A stretch of DNA of 64,000 bases, taken from assembly GCA_963580285.1 (NCBI GenBank), contig OY757010.1, positions 220,987,234 through 221,051,233 on the forward strand, written 5' to 3'. Under the pieces are notes generated by a model. The model saw only the letters and a list, made by a program, of their open reading frames with translations. It had not been told where the DNA came from and made no database searches. The DNA comes from Lucinisca nassula. Its lineage: Eukaryota; Mollusca; Bivalvia; Lucinida; Lucinidae. The position numbers and the translations under genes were made by a program. The stretch's first letter is position 1. Each line of letters starts with the position of its first letter. Below are positions 19,456 through 31,814 of this stretch, one piece after another.

Positions 19456-19565
19456 GTACATCTGACAACGGATGTCAATGCCAACTGGCTGGGCCTCAAT
19501 ATCTGTCTCTTATTTAATTGCTTTGGAAATAGGGAAAATAAATTAATAAATGTACAAAAAAAAAA
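19456..19565 (+). other. 3'UTR exon and poly(A) signals, copy A
   Basis: Follows the acceptor TTCTATTTCAG. There are AATAAA signals at 19,537-19,542 and 19,545-19,550. The stop codon is 9 nt before the last intron, so the junction should not trigger nonsense-mediated decay. Confidence 0.55.
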
Positions 19566-19689
19566 TAACATTGTTTATTCAGTTTTTTCTTTATGGTTGT
19601 CTGTTTGTTTTGGAGTTTGACAGTGCAGTCAGCACACTTAGGTCATATCGAGTTGGTCTGTGTATCTACACATCTTTTCTGATCACGAG

Positions 19690-19812
19690 TCAGACGCTAG
19701 GGCTTGAGATGTCATTTCCTCTCAGTGTCGGGTAAAATTCCCACAAAATCGGAAACGACGTCTCAACACTGACCTAAATAGTGTTGACGGGACGTAAAAC
19801 CACAAACAAACA
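19690..19812 (+). mobile_element. SINE, family M, 3' half
   Basis: CTAGGGCTTGAGATGTCATT through GACGGGACGT and AAAACCACAAACAAACA. Preceded at about 19,590-19,685 by an inverted SINE tail fragment. Mirror on - at 30,345-30,460. Confidence 0.75.
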
Positions 19813-19847
19813 TGAGTTCTTAAGAAGCCGTACCACTGGTATATACA

Positions 19848-20070
19848 GTGGAACTTCAACAGCGCGAACACCATTTGGACAACGAAGATATGTTTGAGAC
19901 AGGGGTAGTTCGAGCGATTAGGGTTACCACCAGGAGGCATTATGAGGTCATTTTGGGACATCTTTTCCGTGTTCTATGTTACAAATTATACTGATTATAC
20001 TCATTAGAATCGCCTCATGGAGGCGATTCTGATACGTATACACAACATACATTTGCAAACGCTGTAAGAT
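19848..20070. repeat. Pogo-like MITE fragment with fold-back core
   Basis: The left terminus is ACAGTGGAACTTCAACAGCG and the core is ACTCATTAGAATCGCCTCAT facing GGAGGCGATTCTGAT near 19,997-20,030. The second terminus is missing. It has the same architecture as 9,467-9,812. Mirror at 30,095-30,305. Confidence 0.7.
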
Positions 20071-20237
20071 TCAAATTAGTATACACAGCACATAGTTGCA
20101 AGAAAATATATATTTAATATTCATAAAACACGTGCAAAAGTTCGATATAGTTTGTTACCTTGGTTACAATCTTCTAGATGGAGAATTTGAAAATGATGCT
20201 GTCCCTAGATTTCAAAGATATTTTGTTGTCGATTTTA

Positions 20238-23200
20238 TAGCTCACCTGGGCCGAAGGGTCCAGGGGAGCTTATAGTGTAGCGGGTCGTCCGTCCGTCGTC
20301 CGTCCTTCCACACCTTTGACCAGTTATATATCTGCATACTGCAGGCTGATCTCAACCATTTCTCATCTGCAGCATGCCTCTGGTGCGGCATTGATGACAT
20401 AAGCTTTGTTTCGAAATCGATCAAAAACTTTGGTTGCTATGGCAACCACAAGGTTCCATAGACTTACAATTAGAAAATATTTGTCATCACCATAGCGCCT
20501 TCAGTTTTGATCGGATCTTTCTGAAACTTATATGTAAGGTCGTTGGGGATATAAACTCGGATGAGTTCGAAAACCGGCCAATCGGCCCGTTAATCATAGA
20601 GTTACGTCCCCTTGCTTGCAGAAAGTGCCTATTTTAGTCTTTGTCATCACCGTAGCCCCTTCAGTTTTCGACGGATCATCATGAAACTTATATACAAGTA
20701 AGTCATGGTTAAAAGCTCGGATGAGTTCGAAAGCTAACGATGTCGGTCAATAACGCATGGAGTTATGTCCCCTATTTTGTTGAAAATGCTTATTTTTGAT
20801 TTTGTCATCACCGTAGCCCCTTCAGTTTTGATCGGATCCTAGAAACTTACAAACAAGTAAGTCAGGGATAAATTAAAAGCTCGGATGAGTTCGAAAACTA
20901 GCGATATCGGTCGATTACTTTCGGAGTTATGTCGCCTTCTTTGCTGAAAATGTTTATTTTTGACACTGTCTTCACCGTAGACCCCTCAGTCTTGATTGGA
21001 TTTTTTAAAACTTACAAACAAGTAAATCAGGGATAGAAGCTCGGATGAGTTCGAAAACTAGCGATATCCGTCTATTACTCAGAGTTTTTTCCCCTACTTT
21101 AATGAAAATGCTTATTTTTGACATTGTCATCACCGTAGCCCCTTGAGTTTTGATCGGATCTTCTTGAAACTAACAGATAAGTAAGTCAGGGAGTTCGAAA
21201 ACCAGCGATGTCGGTCGATTACTCACGGAGTTATGTCCCCTACTTTGCTGAAAATGCCTATTTTTTCCATTATCATCACCGTAGCCCCTTCAGTTTTGAT
21301 AGAATCTTCTTGAAACTTACAAATAAGTAAGTCAGGGATAAAAGCTCGGATGAGTTCGAAAACTAGCGATGTCGGTCGATTACTCACGGAGGTATGTCCC
21401 CAACTTTGCTGAAAATGCCTATTACTGACCTTGTCATCGCCTTAGCCCCTTCAGTTTTGAATGGATCTTCTTGAAACTTACAGACAGGTTCGTCAGGGAT
21501 ACAAGCTCGGATGAGTTAAAACAAACTAGCGATGTTGGTCGATTACTTATGGAGTTATGTCCCCTACTCTGCTGAAAATGCTTGCTTTTGACCTTGTCAT
21601 CACTGTATCCCCTTCAGTTTTAATCAGATGTTCTTGAAACTTACAAACAAGTAAGTCAGGGATAAAAGCTCCGATGAGTTCGAAAACTGGGAGGTCGGCT
21701 AACTATCATAGAAATACGTCCCCTCGATAGCTGAAAATGCCTATTTTGACCTTGTAATCACTGTAGCCCCTTCAGTTTCCATATGATCTTCATGAATCTT
21801 ACTTTTTTATCTTACATTTTAGTAAGTAAAAGATAAAACCTCAGCTGAGTTAAAAATTGGTTAGGTCGTCCTATATTTGAGAGAGTTATGTTCCCCTTGA
21901 TCTCAGAAAATGCCTATTTTTGACTTTGTCATCACCGTAACCCCTTCAGATTTTATTAGATCTTCTGGAAACTTACTTATAAGTAAGTCAGGGATAAAAG
22001 CTTGAATGAGTTCGAAAACTGATAAGGTCATCTTATTTATCATAGAATTACGTCCCTTTGATTGCAGAAAATGCCTAGGTTTGACCTTGTCATCACCCTA
22101 ACTCCTTCAGTTTTCAACACGTCTTCTTGAAAATTACAAACGTGAAAGTCAGGGATAAAAACTTGGCTAGCGATGTCGGTCTATTACTGACGGAGTTATG
22201 TCCCCTACTTTGCTGAAACTGCTTATTTTTGACCTTGTCAGCACCGTACCCGCTTTAGTTTTAATCGGATCTTCTTGAAACTTACATATAAGCAAGTCAG
22301 GGATGAAAGATCGAATGAGTTAAAAAAAAAACGGCGAGTTTGGCTTATTTATTATAGAGTTACGACACTTTGTTTGCAGAAATGCCTGTTTTAGCTCACC
22401 TGGGCCGAAGGTTCCAGGGGAGCTTATAGGATGGTAGTCTCTCCGTCGTCCGTGGTCCGTCCACACATTTTAGCAGCTATATCTCTGCAGTTTGCAGGCT
22501 GATCTTAATCATTTCTCATCTGTAGCATGCCTCCGACGGGGCATTGATGTCATAAGCTTTTTTTCGAAATCGCACGAAAACTTTGGTTGCTATGGCAACC
22601 ACAACGTCCCATAGACTTACATTGGAAAAAATGCTTGTCATCACCGTAGCGCCTTCAGTTTTGATCGGATCTTTCTGAAACTTATATGTAAGGTGACTGG
22701 GGATAAAAACACGGATGAATTCGAAAACCGGCCAAGACGGCCAATTTTTCGTACAGTTACGTCCATTTGATTGCTGAAAATGCCGATTTTTGACATTGTC
22801 ATCACCGTAGCCCCTTCAGTTTTGATCGGACCTTTCTGAAACTTATATGTAAGGTGGCTGGGGATAAAGTCTCCGAGTAGTTCGAATACTGGCCAAGTCG
22901 GCCAATTTATCATAGAGTTACGTCCCTTTGATTGTTGAAAATGCCGACATTTTACCTTGCCATCACCATAGCCCCTTCAGTTTTGATCGGATCTTTCTGA
23001 AACTTATACGTTAAGTGGCTGAAGATTAAAACTCGGACGAGTTTGAAAATTGGCCAAATCGGCCTATTAATCATAGCGTTACGTCCGTTTGATTGCTGAA
23101 AATGCCTATTTTTGACCTTGTCATCACCGTAGCCCCTTCAGGTTTGATCGTATCTTTCTGAAACTTAGGCGTAATGTGGCTGGGAATAAAAACTCGGATG

Positions 23201-24860
23201 AATCGAAAACCGACCAAGTCGGCCGATTTGTCATAGAGTTACATCCATTTGATTGCTGAAAATGCCAATGTTTGACCTTGTCATCACCATGGCCCCTTCA
23301 GTTTTGATTGGATCTTACTGAAACTTATGTACAAGTAAGTCAGGGTTCAAAGCTCGGATGAGTTTGAAAACAAGCGATGTGGGTCGATTACTGACACAGT
23401 TATGTCCCATTCTTTGCTGAAAATGTCTATGTTTGACCTTGTCATAACCGTAGCCCCTTCAGTTTTGACCGGATCTTCTTGAAACTTACATTCAAGTAAG
23501 TCAGGGATTACGTCCCCTTTACTGCTGACAATGCCTATTAATGACTTTGTCATCACCATAGCCCCTTCAGTTTTCATCAGATCTTTTTGTTAGGGATAAA
23601 ACCTTGGCTGAGTTCAAAAATTGAGGTCGGCCTATATTTCGGAGTGTTATGTCCCCTTTGATTATAGAAAATGCATGTTTTTGACCTTGTCATCACCGTA
23701 CCCCCTTTCAGTTCTGAAACTTACATACAAATATTTTGGATAAGTTCGATAATTAGCGATGTAGATCGATTAGTCATGGAGTTGTGTCGCCTACTTTGCT
23801 GAAAAAGGCTTAGTTTTGACATTGTCAGCACCTTAGCCCCTTCAGTTTTGAGTGTATCTTCTTGAAACTTACAAACAAGTAAGTCAGGGATAAAAGCTCG
23901 GATGAGTTCTAAAACTGACGAGGTTGGCTTATCTATCGTAGAATAGCGTTCTTGTTACTGCTAAAAATGTCTATTTTTGACCTTGCTATCACCATAGCTT
24001 CAGTTTTCATCGGATCGCCTTGTAACTTACATGTAAGTAAGTAAGGAATAAAATCTCGACTGAGTTAAAAAAAATGGTGAAGTCAGCCTATATTTCAGAG
24101 AGTTATGCCCCCTCGATTACAGAAAATGCCTATTTTTACCTTGTTATCACCGTAGCTCCTTCAGTTTTATCGGATCTTCTTAAAACTTACATGTTAGGAA
24201 GTCAGGGATAAAATGGATAAGTTCGTGAACTGATAAGGTCCGCCCATTTATCATAGAGTTACATCCCTTGCATTGCAGAAAATGCCCTTTTTTACAGTAA
24301 ATCCTTCAGTTTATATCGGATCTTCTTGAAATTTACAATTTAGTACGTTAGGGATAAAAGCTAAGACAAGTTTGAAAACTAGCAATGCCAGTCAATTAAT
24401 CATGGAGTTATGCTTGGCTGAAAATGCTTATTTTCGACCTTGTAATCACTGCTGCCCCTTCAGTTTTGATCGGATCTTCAAGAAACTTACATACAAGTAA
24501 CTGAGTCAGAAAAGCTCGGAGGAGTTTGAACACTGGTGAGGTTTGCCAATTTATCATAGAGTTACAGCCCTTTAATTGCAGTAATTAATTGCTTATTTTT
24601 GACCTTGTCATCACCATAGCCCATTCAATTTATATCGGATCTTCTTGAAAGTTACGTATAAGCAAGTCAGGGATAAAAGCTTGAATGAGTTTGAAAACCG
24701 GTGAGGTCAATTTATTTATCATAGAGTTACATTCTACTTGATTGCTTACGGTGTCATCACCTTGTCCTCGCATAAATCCTTCAGTAAAGGTTGTCACTTC
24801 CTACAACTTTGAATCTGTTAGCTCAGGTGAGCGATATAGGACCATCTTGTTCCTCTTATT
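20238..24860 (+). repeat. Composite 160-bp tandem array (left)
   Basis: About 24 units share CATCACCGTAGCCCCTTCAG, TTTTGATCGGATCTTCTTGA, AAGTAAGTCAGGGATAAAAG and CTCGGATGAGTTCGAAAACT. Anchors at 20,655, 20,815, about 20,970 and 21,138 show a period near 160 bp. A start module with a hairpin (AGCTCACCTGG facing CCAGGGGAGCT) and TTGGTTGCTATGGCAACCAC occurs twice, at 20,238-20,510 and 22,391-22,640, so two elements lie in tandem. The end near 24,825 reads AGCTCAGGTGAGCGATATAG. The structure fits the bivalve pearl/Helitron-like elements with about 160-bp cores, by recollection only. Confidence 0.8.
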
Positions 24861-25077
24861 TTTCAATATGTTAAGTTCCAATGAAAATATCAACATAGAG
24901 CACAGCTAAATGGCACATTTTATTGACAAACAACAGTAGTTGAATGTACCTGACTGAGACTCACTCTATACATGTAAACATCATAAAATTACACGAATCC
25001 AATACGGAGAAGATAGTGGTTGAAAATTTGAACTATAGCCATACTTATATAAGACAAACCTCCTTCGTCCATAATTC

Positions 25078-25361
25078 ATCACGAAAACACGTCTATATAT
25101 ATTTTTACCCCCTAAACCCATACTTTTATACAGTAAAACTGGGGTTTAAAGAGGTATACATTGTTTTTCGTATTTCCGCTCAAAAACATAGATTGTGGGT
25201 ACTCGTTAGAAACGCCTCGTCGCGTTGGTTCTAACGGGTACCTACGATGTATGTTTAAAGCAGAAATATGACAAAAAATATCGGATATTTTATGGAAGTT
25301 TTTTCAGTTTTGGCGGCATAATTTTCAATATATATATTCGAAAAGGCGTGTTTTCGTAATG
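25078..25361. repeat. Fold-back element, full length, in spacer
   Basis: Ends are CATCACGAAAACACGTCTAT and AAAAGGCGTGTTTTCGTAAT. The core is partly decayed (TTAGAAACGCCTCGTCGCGT, then TGGTTCTAACGGGTACC). Confidence 0.85.
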
Positions 25362-25689
25362 ACACTATTGTTGTATATATTGAAAACACGCGGCTACTGG
25401 CGGTCATATGTTTCAAACAATCAACATGGGTTGAAGGAATCTTAAAGAGAGTCACACAAGGAATATCCCTGGAAAATGTCAATGAAGTCTATACATAGCA
25501 GTCTTTGAAAAGGATGTTTGTACTGTGTGCTACAGCTCTTCATAGACAAATAAGCCCCACACACTTGCAGCAGCCATGTTTTCCAGCGCATAACCATGGC
25601 ACACCCATGGTATGGCCATATTGTCCTCTTTCGTATCTCAATAACAAGCATTGTTTTCACCTGAAAATGTGTGATACTTTTCTTATTGC

Positions 25690-26075
25690 AAGTCAAAATA
25701 TAGATTGTTGGTGCTCGTAAGATCCGCCTTACAAAGGTGTTTCGCCGGCTCGGTAGCTCAGTCAGATGCGCATCTGATTGGTGATCAGAAGGACGCGGGT
25801 TTGATACCTCCGGAGTCGGCAACATTCTTTCCTACGGTCATTCGCTCCCTTCCGCTTAATCAAGAAAGGCAGTTGTCAGTGTTTGGCGAAAGAATGTGCA
25901 CTGTACTGGTTAACTGCTTAAGTATAAGCCAGCCCAAGAAATGTGTGGATAGGTAAACTGACCGGCTCAAAAATGATCTAAAATAATGTTGACTGGGACG
26001 TTAAACTCCAACGCAAACAAACAAAATACTGATGCGGTTCTAACAAGTGCCCACAATTGATGTTTTGCTGTCTTT
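25690..26075. repeat. Fold-back core split by a SINE
   Basis: Left half is TAGATTGTTGGTGCTCGTAA then GATCCGCCTTA (to 25,732). Right half is GATGCGGTTCTAACAAGTGC then CCACAATTGATG (from 26,031). This is the second case of a SINE at the palindrome centre. Confidence 0.7.
25739..26027 (+). mobile_element. tRNA-derived SINE, family T
   Basis: tRNA-like head with CTCGGTAGCTCAGTCAGATG and GACGCGGGTTTGATACC, then body AGGCAGTTGTCAGTG, TTCTGGCGAAAGAATG-like sequence and TGTGGATAGGTAAACTGACC. The tail is AATGTTGACTGGGACGTTAA followed by ACTCCAACGC. A better preserved relative is at 53,858-54,168. Confidence 0.8.
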
Positions 26076-26286
26076 TTTTTTTGTTATTGGTCTTGCTTTT
26101 AGCAACAATAAATACAATAATTCTTAGCTCGGTAAGAATAAGAGTTATTTTGCCTGTTTTTAGGTTTTACGTCCCCGTAAACACAAGTTATGTCATTTTG
26201 GAGAGTTGCTTCTGATTTAATGGGATTTATCCCACTACGCAAACACGCCTGATTAGTTTTGATCCCCGTAAACTCCACATTTGTAT

Positions 26287-26375
26287 AGTTTTGTTTGATT
26301 TGAGGTTTGACGTCCCCGTCAACACTGTAACGATCATTTTGTAGACGGAAACCAAAAAGGTTTATACTGCGTGAA
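26287..26375 (-). mobile_element. SINE, family M, tail fragment
   Basis: GATTTGAGGTTTGACGTCCC and CAACACTGTAACGATCATTT, then it breaks off close to the inner edge of the right arm. Confidence 0.7.
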
Positions 26376-26381
26376 ACATAT

Positions 26382-29300
26382 AAATTTCAAGAAGATCCGA
26401 TGAAAACTGAAGTATTTACGGTCAGAAAAAGGGCATTTTCTGCAATCCAAAGGATGTAACTCTATGATAAATGGGCTGACCTAATCAGTTCACGAACTCA
26501 TCCATTTTACCCCTGACTTACTAACATGTAAGTTTCAAGAAGTTCCGATAAAACTGAAGGAGCTACGGTGAAAACAAGGTACAAATAGGCATTTTCTGTA
26601 ATCGAGGGGGGCATAACTCTCTGAAATATAGGCTGACCCAACCAATTTTTAACTCAGCCGAGGTTTCATTCCTTACCTACTGTCATGTAAATTACAAGGC
26701 GATCCGATGAAAACTGAAGCTATGGTGATGACAAGGTCAAAAATAGGCATTTTCAGCAGTAAAGGGGACGCAATTCTACGATAGATAAGCCAGCCTCGTC
26801 AGTTTTAGAACTCATCCGAGCTTTTATCCTTGACTTACTTGTTTGTAAGTTTCAAGAAGATACACTCAAAACTGAAGGGGTTAAGGTGATGACAATGTCA
26901 AAACTAAGCATTTTCAGCAAAGTAGGGGACATGTCTCCATGAGTAATCGATCTACATCGCTAATTTTTGAACTTATCCAGGCTCTTAACTCCAACATATT
27001 TGCATGTAAGTTTCAGAACTGAAAGGGGGTAGGGTGATGACAAGGTCAAAAACAGGCATTTTCTATAATCAAAGGGGACATAACTCTCCGAAATATAGGC
27101 CGACCTCACCAATTTTTGAACTCAGCCAAGGTTTTATCCCTTACTTACTAACATGTAAGTAACAAAAAGATCTGAAGGGGCTATGGTGATGACAAGGTCA
27201 AAAATAGGCAATTTCAACAGTAAAGGGGACGTAACTCTATAAAAGAAGAGCCAATCTCGTCAGTTTTTTTCTACCTCATCCGAGCTTTTATCCCTGACTT
27301 ACGTGTTTGTAAGTATCAAGAAGATCTGGTCAAAACTGAAGGGGCTACGGTGATGACAAGGTAAAAAATAAGCATTTCCAGCAAAGAAGGGGACATAACT
27401 CCGCCAGTAATCGACCAACGTCGCTAGTTTTCAAACTCAGTCATCCGAACTTTAAAGCCTGGGTTACTTGTACATAAGTTGCAGGAAGATCCAATCAAAA
27501 CTGAAGGGGCTACCGTGACGACAATGTCAAAAATCGGCATTTCCAGCAACCAAAGGGCCGTAAGTCTATGATAAATTGGTCGACTTTGGCGGTTTTCTAA
27601 TTCATCCGTGTTTTTATCCATAGCCACCTTACAAAGACAGACTTGGCCAATTTTCCAACTCGTCTGAGGTTTTATCCCCAGACACCTTATTTATAAGTTT
27701 GAGAAAGATCCGATCAAAACTGAATGGGCTACGGTGATGACAATATCAAAAGTCGGCATTTTCAGCAATCAAAGGGACGTAACCCTATGATAAATGGGCC
27801 GACTTTGGCGGTTTTCTAATTCATCCGTGTTTTTATCCATAGCCACCTTACAAAATAAGTTTCAGAAAGATGCGATCTAAACTGAGGGCGCTAAGGTGAT
27901 GACAAACATTTTTCCATTGTAAGTATATGGGACGTTGTGGTTGCCATAGCAACCAAAGTTTTCGTGCGATTTCGAAAAAAGCTTATGTCATCAATGCTCC
28001 ACCAGAGGCATGCTGCAGATGAGAAATGATTGAGATCAGCCAGCAGGCTGCAGAGATATACCTGCTAAAATGTGTGGACGGACCACGGACGGCGGAGGGA
28101 CTACCATCCTATAAACTCCCCTGGAACCTTTGGTCGAGGTGAGCTTAAAACAGGCATCTCTGCAAATAAAGTGACTTAACTCTATGATAAATAAGCCAAA
28201 CTCGCCGGTTTTTGAATTCATTTATCCTTGACTTATATGTAAGTTTCAAGAAGATCCGATCAAAACTGAAGCGGGTACGGTGCTGACAAGGTCAAAAATA
28301 AGCATTTTCAGCAAAGTAGGGGACATAACACTGTCAGAAAAAAGACCGACATCGCTAGCCAAGTTTTTATCCCTGACTTTCTTGTTTGTAATTTGCAGAC
28401 TTTCGGATGAGTCTTTAAACCGAGGTCCCGTCTCCGTATGACCTTAGCTGTTGGTGGGACGTAAAACTAAAACTCACTCACTCTTGTTTGTAATTTTCAA
28501 GAAGACATGTTGAAAACTGATGACAAGGTCAAAACTAGGCATTTTCTGCAATCAAAGGGACGTAATTCTATGATAAATAGGATGACCTCATCAGTTTTCG
28601 AACTCAATCAAGCTTTTATCCTCAACCTACTTACAAGTTAGTTTCTAGAAGATCTAATAAAAACTGAAGGGGCTACGGTGATGACAAGGTCAAAAATAGG
28701 CATTTTTTGAAATCAATGGGAACATAACTCTCTCAAATATAGGACGACTTCACCAATTTTAAACTCAGCTGAGGTTTTATCTCTTACTTACTAAAATGTA
28801 AGATAAAAAAACATGTAAGATTCATGAATATCATATGGAAACTGAAGGAGCTACAGTGATTACAAGGTCAAAAACAGGCATTTCAGCTATCGAGGGGACG
28901 TATTTCTATGATAGATAGGCCGACCTCCCAGTTTTCGAACTCATTGGAGCTTTTATCCCTGACTTACATGTTTGTAAGTTTCAAGAACATCTGATCAAAA
29001 CTGAAGGGGCTACAGTGATGACAAGGTCAAAAACAAGCATTTTCAGCAGAGTAGGGGACATAACTCCATAAGTAATCGACCAACATCGCTAGTTTGTTTG
29101 AACTCATCCGAGCTTTTATCCCTGACGTACCTGTTTGTAAGTTTCAAGAAGATCCATTCAAAACTGAAGGGGCTACGGCGATGACAAGGTCAGTAATAGG
29201 CATTTTCAGCAAAGTAGGGGACATAACTCCGTAAGTAATAGACCGATATCGCTAGTTTTCGAACTCATCCGAGCTTTTAATTTATCCCTGACTTACTTGT

Positions 29301-29915
29301 TTGTAAGTTTCAAGAAGATCCGATAAAAACTGAAGGGGCTACGGTGATGACAAAATAAAAAATAAGCATTTTCAACAAAATAGGTGACATAACTTCATGC
29401 GTTATCGACCAACATCGCTAGTTTTCGAATTATCCGAGCTTTTAACCATGACTTACTTGTATGTAAGTTTCATGATGATCCGATGAAAACTGAAGGGGCT
29501 GTGGTGATGACAAAGTCAAAAATAGGCATTTTCAGCAAGCAAGGGGACGTAACTCTATGATTAACGGACCGATTTGGTCGGTTTTCGAACTCACCCGAGT
29601 TTATATCCCCAACCACCTTACATATAAGTTTCAGAAAGATCCGATCAAAACTGAAGGCGCTATGGTGATGACAAACATTTTCCAATTGTAAGTCTATGGA
29701 ACCTTGTGGTTGCCATAGCAACCAAAGTTTTTGATCGATTCCGAAACAAAGCTTATGTCATCAATGCTCCACCAGAGACATGCTGCAGATGAGAAATGGT
29801 TGAGATCAGCCTGCAGTATGCAGATATATAACTGGTCAAAGGTAAGGACGGACGGACGACCCGCTACACTACGAGTATAAGCTCCCCTGGACCCTTCGGC
29901 CCAGGTGAGCTATAA
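26382..29915 (-). repeat. Composite 160-bp tandem array (right)
   Basis: Inverse of the left array, with the start modules at about 27,900-28,150 and 29,680-29,915 (CCCCTGG...CCAGGTGAGCT). Its inner end is truncated relative to the left array. It is interrupted by a SINE fragment at 28,395-28,482. Confidence 0.8.
28395..28482 (+). mobile_element. SINE family D fragment with 14-bp duplication
   Basis: ACCTTAGCTGTTGGTGGGAC ends the fragment with GTAAAACTAAAACTCACTCA. A perfect 14-bp duplication, CTTGTTTGTAATTT, flanks it (28,381-28,394 and 28,483-28,496). The left array at about 22,135 lacks it. Confidence 0.85.
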
Positions 29916-30094
29916 AATCAAAATATCTTTGAAATCTAGGGACAGCATCATTTTCGAATTCTTCATCTAGAAGATTGTAACCAAGGTAACAAACTATATC
30001 GAACTTTTGCAAGTGTTTAATGAATATACAATAGACTTTTATCTTGCACCTGTGTGCTGTGTATACTAATTTGAATCTTACAGCGTTTACAAAT

Positions 30095-30305
30095 GTATGT
30101 TGTGTATACGTATCAGAATCGCCTCCATGAGGCGATTCTAATGAGTATACACAGCATAATTTGTAACATAGAACACGGAAAGGATGTCCCAAAATGACCC
30201 CGTAATGCCTCCTGGCGGTAACACTAATTGGCTCGAACTACTCCTGTCTCAAACATATCTTCGTTGTCCAAATGGTGTTCGCGCTGTTGAAGTTCCACTG
30301 TATAT
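30095..30305. repeat. Pogo-like MITE fragment with fold-back core (mirror)
   Basis: Core CAGAATCGCCTCCATGAGGC then GATTCTAATGAGT (30,114-30,146). The terminus GCGCTGTTGAAGTTCCACTG then TA is at 30,281-30,302. Pairs with 19,848-20,070. Confidence 0.7.
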
Positions 30306-30344
30306 ACCAATGGTACGGCTTCTTAAGAGCTCTTGTTTGTTTGT

Positions 30345-30460
30345 GGTTTTACGCCCCGTCAACACTATTTAGGTCAGCGTTGAGACGTCGCTTCCGATTT
30401 TGTTGGAATTTTACCAGACACTGAGATGAAATGACATCTCAAGCCCTAGCGTCTGACTCT
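30345..30460 (-). mobile_element. SINE, family M, 3' half (mirror)
   Basis: Complement of 19,690-19,812. It begins GTGGTTTTACGCCCCGTCAA and ends CATCTCAAGCCCTAGCGTCT. Confidence 0.7.
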
Positions 30461-30579
30461 TGATCAGAAAAGATGTGTAGATACACAGACCAACTCGATA
30501 TGACCTAAGTGTGTTGATTGGACTGTCAAACTCCAATACAAACAGACAACCATAAAGAAAAAACTGAATAAACAATGTT

Positions 30580-30688
30580 ATTTTTTTTGTACATTTATTA
30601 ATTTATTTTCCCTATTTCCGAAGCAATTAAATAAGAGACAGATATTGAGGCCCAGCCAATTGGCATTGACATCCGTTGTCAGATGTAC
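30580..30688 (-). other. 3'UTR exon and poly(A) signals, copy B
   Basis: Acceptor TTTCTATTTCAG just upstream on the minus strand (30,689-30,700). AATAAA signals occupy 30,607-30,602 and 30,599-30,594. Differs from the copy A exon at only a few positions. Confidence 0.55.
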
Positions 30689-31139
30689 CTGAAATAGAAA
30701 GAAACGAGGATCTTAGTCATAGTAAAATATATTTGCATATATGTGATTATTGTCCAATAGGTTTGTGAAGTTTTTTTTTATATACTTTAAAACGAGGGTA
30801 TTTGGTTGTTCCATGCTACACCTAGCAAGTACCACATTCGATTTGTGTTCTTGGCCGTAAGGCGGTTAACAGAGTACCGGTTACAATCAATGTGTCAAAG
30901 CAAACTGTGTGACTAATATAAACTCTTGTAAACAACACTTTTGTCGATGTGGAGTGTCATTTACAAAGACGTTCATCACATTACATGAACATGTAATCAA
31001 GGTTAACCAGCTTCACAACGAGGATTCTTAGGTTAATGTAAAATACATCAAATTCGGACACCTTGTGGTATCCCTGTAATTGTACTGAAATTTTAACAAT
31101 TTTGTTTCATGATCCTACAAGGCGCCCAAAAGGTGCAAA

Positions 31140-31196
31140 TGGAAGGGCAAACAGAGTAGACCCTCATCAGACTGCTCTTTCTGGGTCTGCACTTTG
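31140..31196. repeat. GATCAGA-type hairpin in intron 2 of copy B
   Basis: Mirror of 18,950-19,012. GGGCAAACAGAGTAGACCCT faces GGGTCTGCACTTTG. Confidence 0.55.
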
Positions 31197-31477
31197 TTTT
31201 GGCCTACCTTGCCCTATACTTAGGATCATCACGGAAATGATCAGGGCCCAGGATTACAATGCGTACTTGAATTTTAAGTACCTACTTAAACTAAGTATTT
31301 ACTTAACTGAACTATAAAGAATTTCTTTCGTTTAAGTCGATACTTAACCACAGAAAATACTTAAATATTTAAGGTAACCCAGGTAGGTACCTTAACTTTT
31401 AAGATTTGACCTTGACACATGAATGTATATATCAACAACGGCAAACACGAGACCTTTTATTTGCTGGAAATCACCAG

Positions 31478-31552
31478 TCATGCTCGGTAGCTCAGACGGT
31501 AAAGTGTTGGCATCATTTACAAGAGGCCCTGGGTTCGATTCCCGGTCGAGTC
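31478..31552 (+). mobile_element. tRNA-like SINE head
   Basis: GCTCGGTAGCTCAGACGGTA and a B-box GGGTTCGATTCCCGG suggest a tRNA-derived SINE. The anticodon stem does not fold well, so a functional tRNA is unlikely. The body may extend to about 31,640. Confidence 0.5.
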
Positions 31553-31814
31553 ACTTCTTTTTTCCTCCTTGTAGCGCCGGTCCTTGGCGATGAGGTATAA
31601 AACAACTGGGGTGTATTTCTCCCTTGTTGTGTCACAGTTTTCGACCGATAGAGCTGTATAAAAACTTCTCTTTACATAATACTGTATAATACTGGTAACT
31701 GGGCAACAATTTATTGTTTGGTGTAGGAAGGTTCTTACAAGCGAAAGGGGGTCTTAAACGACTTGGTTGTTTTTGTCAGGATAGGTGTGTGTATGTTTGA
31801 TTGATTGGTTTAAG

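Larger units (their letters stand above)
1..24335 (+). repeat. Left arm of giant inverted repeat
   Basis: Reading this arm forward and the stretch 43,390 to 26,382 backward on the opposite strand gives the same series of landmarks: fold-backs, the 3.3-3.8 kb segment, the small spliced gene, then the 160-bp arrays. Sample comparisons (18.18-18.62 kb against 36.21-35.80 kb, and the gene exons) differ at only a few percent of positions. The arm starts before the window, because position 1 pairs with about 43,390. Tc1, SINE and 8.4-kb insertions are private to this arm. Confidence 0.93.
24336..26381. other. Spacer between the inverted arms
   Basis: About 2.05 kb with no inverted partner in the window. 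It holds the last units of the left 160-bp array (to about 24,760), the end of that array element near 24,820-24,860, a full fold-back element (25,078-25,361), a second fold-back split by a tRNA-derived SINE (25,690-26,075), and a SINE tail fragment at 26,287-26,375. No coding sequence is seen. Confidence 0.8.
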
